Shown here: positions 43,857-47,479 of the stretch, one piece after another | How the letters are laid out: every line of letters starts with the position of its first letter | Position numbering within the stretch: position 1 is the stretch's first letter | NCBI GenBank assembly: GCA_964490725.1 | Contig: CAZBDU010000036.1 | Coordinates: 1-47,479 of the forward strand | From: CAZBDU01 sp964490725 | Lineage (GTDB): Bacteria; Spirochaetota; Spirochaetia; SZUA-6; DRHE01 | Direction: 5' to 3' | DNA: 47,479 nucleotides | Translations under genes and position numbers: made by a program | Notes under the pieces: generated by a model | Database searches by the model: none | The model's input: only the letters and a program-made list of their open reading frames with translations | What the model was told of the DNA's origin: nothing

Positions 43857-45229
43857 AGGGGGCCTCCATCCTCGTGGTGGACGACGAGGAGGGTATCCGC
43901 CACGGGCTCGCCACCCTCTTCGGGCGGGAGGGGTTCACCGTGCACGCCGCCGGCAGCTACCGGGACGCGGAGGCTGTGGCCTCCCGGGTCTCGCTGGACG
44001 TGGCCGTGGTGGACATCCGCCTGAGCGGCGGTGGCAGCGGCATCGAGCTCCTGAAGGAGCTGAAGCGCCTGGAGCCGGACATCGTGGTGGTCATGGTCAC
44101 CGGCTACGGCAGCATCGACAGCGCGGTGACCTCGCTGAAGGAGGGCGCCGCCGACTACCTCCTCAAGCCCATCGACAACAGGAAGCTCATGGACGCGGTA
44201 AGGCGAAACCTGGAGCTGCGCGCCTTGAAGAACGAGAACCGCTTCCTGAAGGACGAGCTCAGCAGGCGCTGCCTGCCCCACCACTTCCTCACTCGTGAGC
44301 CCGCCCTGCGGGAGCTGCTGAGCAGGGCGGACAGGGTGAAGGACAGCCCGGCGACGGTGCTCATCACCGGGGAGAGCGGCACCGGCAAGGAGGTGCTGGC
44401 GCGGTACATCCACTTCACCGGCGCACGCCGGGAGCGCAGCTTCATCGGCATCAACTGCGCGGCCCTTTCGGAGACCCTGCTCCTGAGCGAGCTGTTCGGC
44501 CACGAAAGGGGCGCCTTCACCGGGGCGGTGGAGCGCAAGCGGGGCAAGTTCGAGCTGGCCCACGGCGGCACGCTGTTCCTGGACGAGATCGGGGACATGT
44601 CCCTGGAGACCCAGGCCAAGCTGCTGCGGGTCATCGAGGAGAGCTCCTTCCAGCGGGTGGGCGGCGTGAAGACGATCAGCGTGGACGCGCGCATCATCGC
44701 CGCCACCAACAAGGACCCGGACGCGCTCATGCGCGAAGGCCGCTTCCGGGAGGACCTCTACTACAGGATCAACGTGGTCCGATTCCACCTGCCGCCGCTG
44801 CGGGAGCGCCGGCAGGATATCCCGCTGCTGGCGGAGCACTTCCTGGCCGCCTTCTGCCAGCGCTACGCCCGGGCCCCGGTCACCCTGAGCCCCGCCGCCG
44901 CGGCGGCCCTCCAGGAGCGGAGCTGGCCGGGCAACATCCGGGAGCTGGAAAACGCGATGAACCAGGTGGTGCTGCTGGGAGAGAAGAGCCTCCTGCCCGG
45001 TAGCGCAGCGGCCGTTCGGCCGGAGCTTGCCGGCGAGCCCCCGGTGGAGCGCGCGCAGGCGACCGCCCTCAAGGAGGGCGTGGCGGAGGTGGTGGCCCGC
45101 TACGAGCGGAGCGTCATCGCCGCCTGCCTAAAGCGAAACGGCGGCAACAAATCCAGGACCGCCCGGGAGCTGGCGATCACCCGCCGCACCCTGGCGCAGA
45201 AGATGGCAAGATACCGCCTGCGGAGCTGA
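43853..45229 (+). CDS. NtrC-family sigma-54-dependent response regulator
   Basis: This 458-residue protein starts at GTG 43853, overlapping the kinase stop. The receiver domain (1-120) has Asp10/Asp11, phospho-acceptor Asp54, Thr83 and Lys105. The AAA+ domain (~145-370) has Walker A GESGTGKE (173-180), the sigma-54 contact loop GAFTGA (220-225) and Walker B TLFLDEIGD. The C-terminal Fis-type helix-turn-helix reads GGNKSRTARELAITRRTLAQKM. It should activate sigma-54 promoters on phosphorylation by the adjacent kinase. The sigma-54 promoter at 37573 of the same gene cluster is the obvious target. Confidence 0.96.
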   Translation: MKGASILVVDDEEGIRHGLATLFGREGFTVHAAGSYRDAEAVASRVSLDVAVVDIRLSGGGSGIELLKELKRLEPDIVVVMVTGYGSIDSAVTSLKEGAADYLLKPIDNRKLMDAVRRNLELRALKNENRFLKDELSRRCLPHHFLTREPALRELLSRADRVKDSPATVLITGESGTGKEVLARYIHFTGARRERSFIGINCAALSETLLLSELFGHERGAFTGAVERKRGKFELAHGGTLFLDEIGDMSLETQAKLLRVIEESSFQRVGGVKTISVDARIIAATNKDPDALMREGRFREDLYYRINVVRFHLPPLRERRQDIPLLAEHFLAAFCQRYARAPVTLSPAAAAALQERSWPGNIRELENAMNQVVLLGEKSLLPGSAAAVRPELAGEPPVERAQATALKEGVAEVVARYERSVIAACLKRNGGNKSRTARELAITRRTLAQKMARYRLRS

Positions 45230-45248
45230 GGCAGAGCGCCCGGGGCCT

Positions 45249-45716
45249 TCAGTCCTCCGCAACCAGGCGGCGGATGGTCTCCAGCAGGATCTCGGATCTG
45301 CCGGTCTTGCTCAGGTAGGCGGAGGCCCCCGCCTGCAGCATGGCTTCCGCCCCCTCGGCCTCCTGGTACATGGACAGGCCGATGACGCAGATCCGCGGAT
45401 GCGCCTGGTGGATCTGCCGGGTCGCCTCGATCCCGTCCAGGTTGGGCATGCTGAAGTCCATCAGGACCACGTCGGGCGCCAGCTCGCGGGCCTGCGCCAC
45501 CGCCACCTCCCCGTCGGCGGCCTCGCCCACCACCTCCATGTCCGGCTCCCGCTTCAGGAGCAGGGCGATTCCCTGGCGCACCACGGCATGGTCGTCCGCG
45601 ACCAGAATGCGGATGGCCCGCCCGCCGCGGGGCCCACCGCCGCGGGGCCCACCGCCGCGCTCTGGATCCATTCGTCTCATCTGCATGTCCCGCCCGCATC
45701 GGTTGTCCGGTATCAT
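45249..45716 (-). CDS. Receiver-only response regulator (NarL-type receiver)
   Basis: The start at 45716 is chosen because a ctggagga ribosome site precedes it; 45731 and 45686 are alternatives. After a ~35-residue Gly/Pro/Arg-rich leader built on a repeated GGGPR unit comes one receiver domain: RILVADDHAVVRQGIALLL, phospho-acceptor Asp in PDVVLMDFSMPNLDG, VIGLSMYQ (Ser in the switch position) and SAYLSKTG (Lys). It resembles NarL/FixJ receivers but ends after IRRLVAED with no DNA-binding domain. It lies alone, convergent with the sigma-54 activator. It could take phosphate from a NarL-type kinase such as the one at 18628, but that is a guess. Confidence 0.88.
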   Translation of the reverse strand: MIPDNRCGRDMQMRRMDPERGGGPRGGGPRGGRAIRILVADDHAVVRQGIALLLKREPDMEVVGEAADGEVAVAQARELAPDVVLMDFSMPNLDGIEATRQIHQAHPRICVIGLSMYQEAEGAEAMLQAGASAYLSKTGRSEILLETIRRLVAED

Positions 45717-45830
45717 CGATCCTCCAGGCAATCCCCACTGCCGTCAAGAAAAAGTATAGCGCGCCCTCCCGGTACGCGCCAACGGGAATGCACCTGCGAG
45801 GCCCGGCTGGCCCGGCGGCTGCCGCGTTGC

Positions 45831-45836
45831 TATCTT
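45831..45836 (+). promoter_or_regulatory. Possible -10 box next to a start codon
   Basis: TATCTT lies 7 bases before the ATG at 45844, with no ribosome site between. The -35 region is poor (TGGCCC). It is the third gene in the window with a promoter-like box against its start codon. Confidence 0.3.
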
Positions 45837-45843
45837 ATGCTCC

Positions 45844-46230
45844 ATGGGTCGAGACCTGGAACGGATGAAGAAGGACGCGGTCGACTTTCTGGACCTGGCG
45901 TTCAACCGGTGCCGCCCCGAGGAGGCGGTGGAGCGGTACGTGGGGGACCGCTACGTCCAGCACAACCCGCACGTTGCCGACGGCAAGAAGGGCTTCATCG
46001 AGTACTTTGCGCGCATGGCCAGGGAGTACCCGGGCAAGTGGATCCACGTGAAGCGGATCATCGCCGAAGGTCCCTACGTGGTTCTGCACTGCTTCCAGGA
46101 GTGGCCGGGAGAGCGGAGCTACGCGGGGATGGATATCCTGCGCTTCGACGGGGACGGCCGCATCGTGGAGCATTGGGACGTGCTGCAGGTGATCCCGGAG
46201 GAGTCGGCGAACGACAACACGATGTTCTGA
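45844..46230 (+). CDS. SnoaL-like/NTF2-fold protein
   Basis: This 128-residue single-domain protein contains AVDFLDLAFNRCRPEEAVERYVGDRYVQHNPHVADGKKGFIEYF, then VKRIIAEGPYVVLHC and MDILRFDGDGRIVEHWDVLQVIP, the pattern of the predicted SnoaL-like aldol-condensation/NTF2 superfamily. Members are small cone-shaped enzymes or ligand carriers, often annotated only by fold. The QHNPH motif and the Asp in HWDVLQ line the usual pocket. It stands alone, and the substrate is unknown. Confidence 0.88.
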   Translation: MGRDLERMKKDAVDFLDLAFNRCRPEEAVERYVGDRYVQHNPHVADGKKGFIEYFARMAREYPGKWIHVKRIIAEGPYVVLHCFQEWPGERSYAGMDILRFDGDGRIVEHWDVLQVIPEESANDNTMF

Positions 46231-46294
46231 AGGCCGGGATAGCCCGACCGGTGTATTCCTCGCCCACCGCTGCCAGCGGTAAGATAGAGGGGTC

Positions 46295-47428
46295 ATGGAC
46301 GGACCGGTGGGGCTTCAGATCCGGCGCCTGAGGAAGAGCTACTCCGACGGGCGGAGCAGCGTGGAGGTCCTGCGGGGTCTGGATCTGCGGGTGGAGCCCG
46401 GCGAGATGTTCGTGCTGCTGGGGCCCAACGGCGGTGGCAAATCGACGCTGCTGGGTCTGATCGCCGGGCTGCTGGAGCCAGACGGCGGGAGCATCCGCTT
46501 TTCCGGAGAAGCGGTCACCGACGTGGAGGCGGGCGTTTTCGTGCCTCCGGAGCGGCGCAACGTCGCCATGGTGTTTCAAAACTTCGCCCTCTATCCGCAC
46601 CTGACGGTGGCGCACAACATCGCCTTTCCGCTCCGCCACCTGAGGGAGCGGCCTCCGCGCCGCGAGATGTGGCGCCGGGTGGAAGAGGCGGCGGAGCTGC
46701 TGGACATCGGCCATCTCCTGGACAGGATGCCCCGCACCCTTTCGGAGGGGCAGCGGCAGCGCGTGGCGGTGGCCCGGGCGATCGTGCGCCGGCCGCGGCT
46801 TCTGCTCATGGACGAGCCGCTGTCCAACCTGGACGAGAAGCTGCGCAGCGAAGCCAGGCACAGGCTGCGCCGGGTGCAGCGGGCCACCGGCGTGACCGTG
46901 CTCTACGTCACCCACCAGCAGGCCGAGGCCATGACCATGGGGGACCGCATCGGAGTGCTTCACCGGGGCGTCATCGAGCAGACGGGAAGCCCCCAGGAGC
47001 TGTACGAGGAGCCCGCCACCATCTTCATCGCCTCCTTCATGGGCGCTGACTCGGCCAACCTGCTTGCCGTGGAGGTGAGCGTGGACGACGGCTCCACTCT
47101 CCTGCGGGCGGAGGGGGCGGTTCTCAGGCTGCCGCCGGAGGTGGGCGTCCGGGTCCGCCGGCTCGGGATGGAGAGGCTGGTGATGGGGATCCGCGCGGAG
47201 CACGTGGCGGTGGGCCGGCCGGGGGCCGGAACGGTGGATGCCACGGTGGAGCTGGTTCAGAACCTGGGCTCGGAGTGCCTGCTCCACGTGGTCCTCCCGA
47301 ACCGGCGGCGCCTGGTGGCCCGGGGGCGGATGGACGACCGGCTCATCATGGAGGGGCGGCGCTGCTCGCTGACCTTCGACCTGCAGGGGCTGTATTTCTT
47401 CGATCCCCGCGGAGCGCGCCTGCCCTAG
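46295..47428 (+). CDS. MalK/UgpC-type ABC transporter ATPase
   Basis: This 377-residue protein has Walker A GPNGGGKST (43-51), Q-loop VFQNFALYPHL, signature LSEGQRQRVAVARAI (Glu in place of the usual Gly), Walker B LLLMDEPLSNLDEKLR and switch His in VTHQQAEAM. A C-terminal TOBE/OB-like regulatory domain starts at about residue 240 (MGADSANLLAVEV, GIRAEHVAVG, GSECLLHV). This is the arrangement of carbohydrate or polyol importers of the MalK/UgpC group, or of spermidine/iron importers. Its permeases and binding protein are not in the window. A TAAGAT box (46280-46285) precedes it. No further gene can be called in the last 51 bases. Confidence 0.92.
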   Translation: MDGPVGLQIRRLRKSYSDGRSSVEVLRGLDLRVEPGEMFVLLGPNGGGKSTLLGLIAGLLEPDGGSIRFSGEAVTDVEAGVFVPPERRNVAMVFQNFALYPHLTVAHNIAFPLRHLRERPPRREMWRRVEEAAELLDIGHLLDRMPRTLSEGQRQRVAVARAIVRRPRLLLMDEPLSNLDEKLRSEARHRLRRVQRATGVTVLYVTHQQAEAMTMGDRIGVLHRGVIEQTGSPQELYEEPATIFIASFMGADSANLLAVEVSVDDGSTLLRAEGAVLRLPPEVGVRVRRLGMERLVMGIRAEHVAVGRPGAGTVDATVELVQNLGSECLLHVVLPNRRRLVARGRMDDRLIMEGRRCSLTFDLQGLYFFDPRGARLP

Positions 47429-47479
47429 ACAATATGAAGTGGCCCCCGTGGTTGAAATGCCGCGGATTACCATCGAAGA

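Overview
The window looks like a chromosomal segment of a high-GC bacterium, most likely a spirochaete. The clues are indirect. Three exported proteins have signal peptides ending in A-G-G, a style common in spirochaete lipoproteins and binding proteins. There are also sulfatase-modifying-factor-fold (SUMF1) exported proteins, a barrel-plus-transglutaminase-plus-TPR protein, and many sugar ABC and two-component genes. No rRNA, tRNA or taxon marker was found, so the assignment is an inference.

Positions 1-9.2 kb are an accessory island of displaced Rhs 'tips'. Short GC-rich pieces of one Rhs core recur at about 5, 1490, 3649, 5855 and 8836. The first four lead into unrelated, AT-richer C-terminal toxin modules followed by small candidate immunity genes. 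One tip is a barnase-type ribonuclease broken by two frameshifts but still followed by an intact barstar-family gene. The island also holds duplicated 0.2-kb blocks, a hairpin-rich repeat present twice, and secreted YD-like and SUMF1 proteins.

Positions 9.2-16.6 kb carry five co-directional genes for exported proteins: barrel/transglutaminase/TPR, SUMF1 lipoprotein, fibronectin-III repeats, a fibre-like protein and a tandem Ig-like repeat protein. They end at a strong hairpin and look like one cell-surface operon.

Positions 16.6-30.4 kb hold ordinary and regulatory genes: an SRPBCC protein, a cupin, a membrane protein, a minus-strand kaiC-kaiB-histidine kinase operon, lon, an ExeM-type secreted nuclease, a PpiC foldase, rpsU, a VanZ-like protein and a broken RNase R remnant.

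Positions 30.5-45.2 kb hold two sugar-type ABC importers. The first has a binding protein, a double-domain ATPase, two permeases and an SMP-30 lactonase. The second has a binding protein, two permeases and a single-domain ATPase, and runs directly into a membrane histidine kinase and a sigma-54 activator. A near-consensus sigma-54 promoter with an upstream palindrome precedes the second operon, which suggests a self-contained regulatory circuit. Between the importers lie a PPOX-family gene with one in-frame amber stop and a small thioredoxin-like gene.

Positions 45.2-47.5 kb carry a receiver-only response regulator, a SnoaL-like protein and a MalK-type ABC ATPase.
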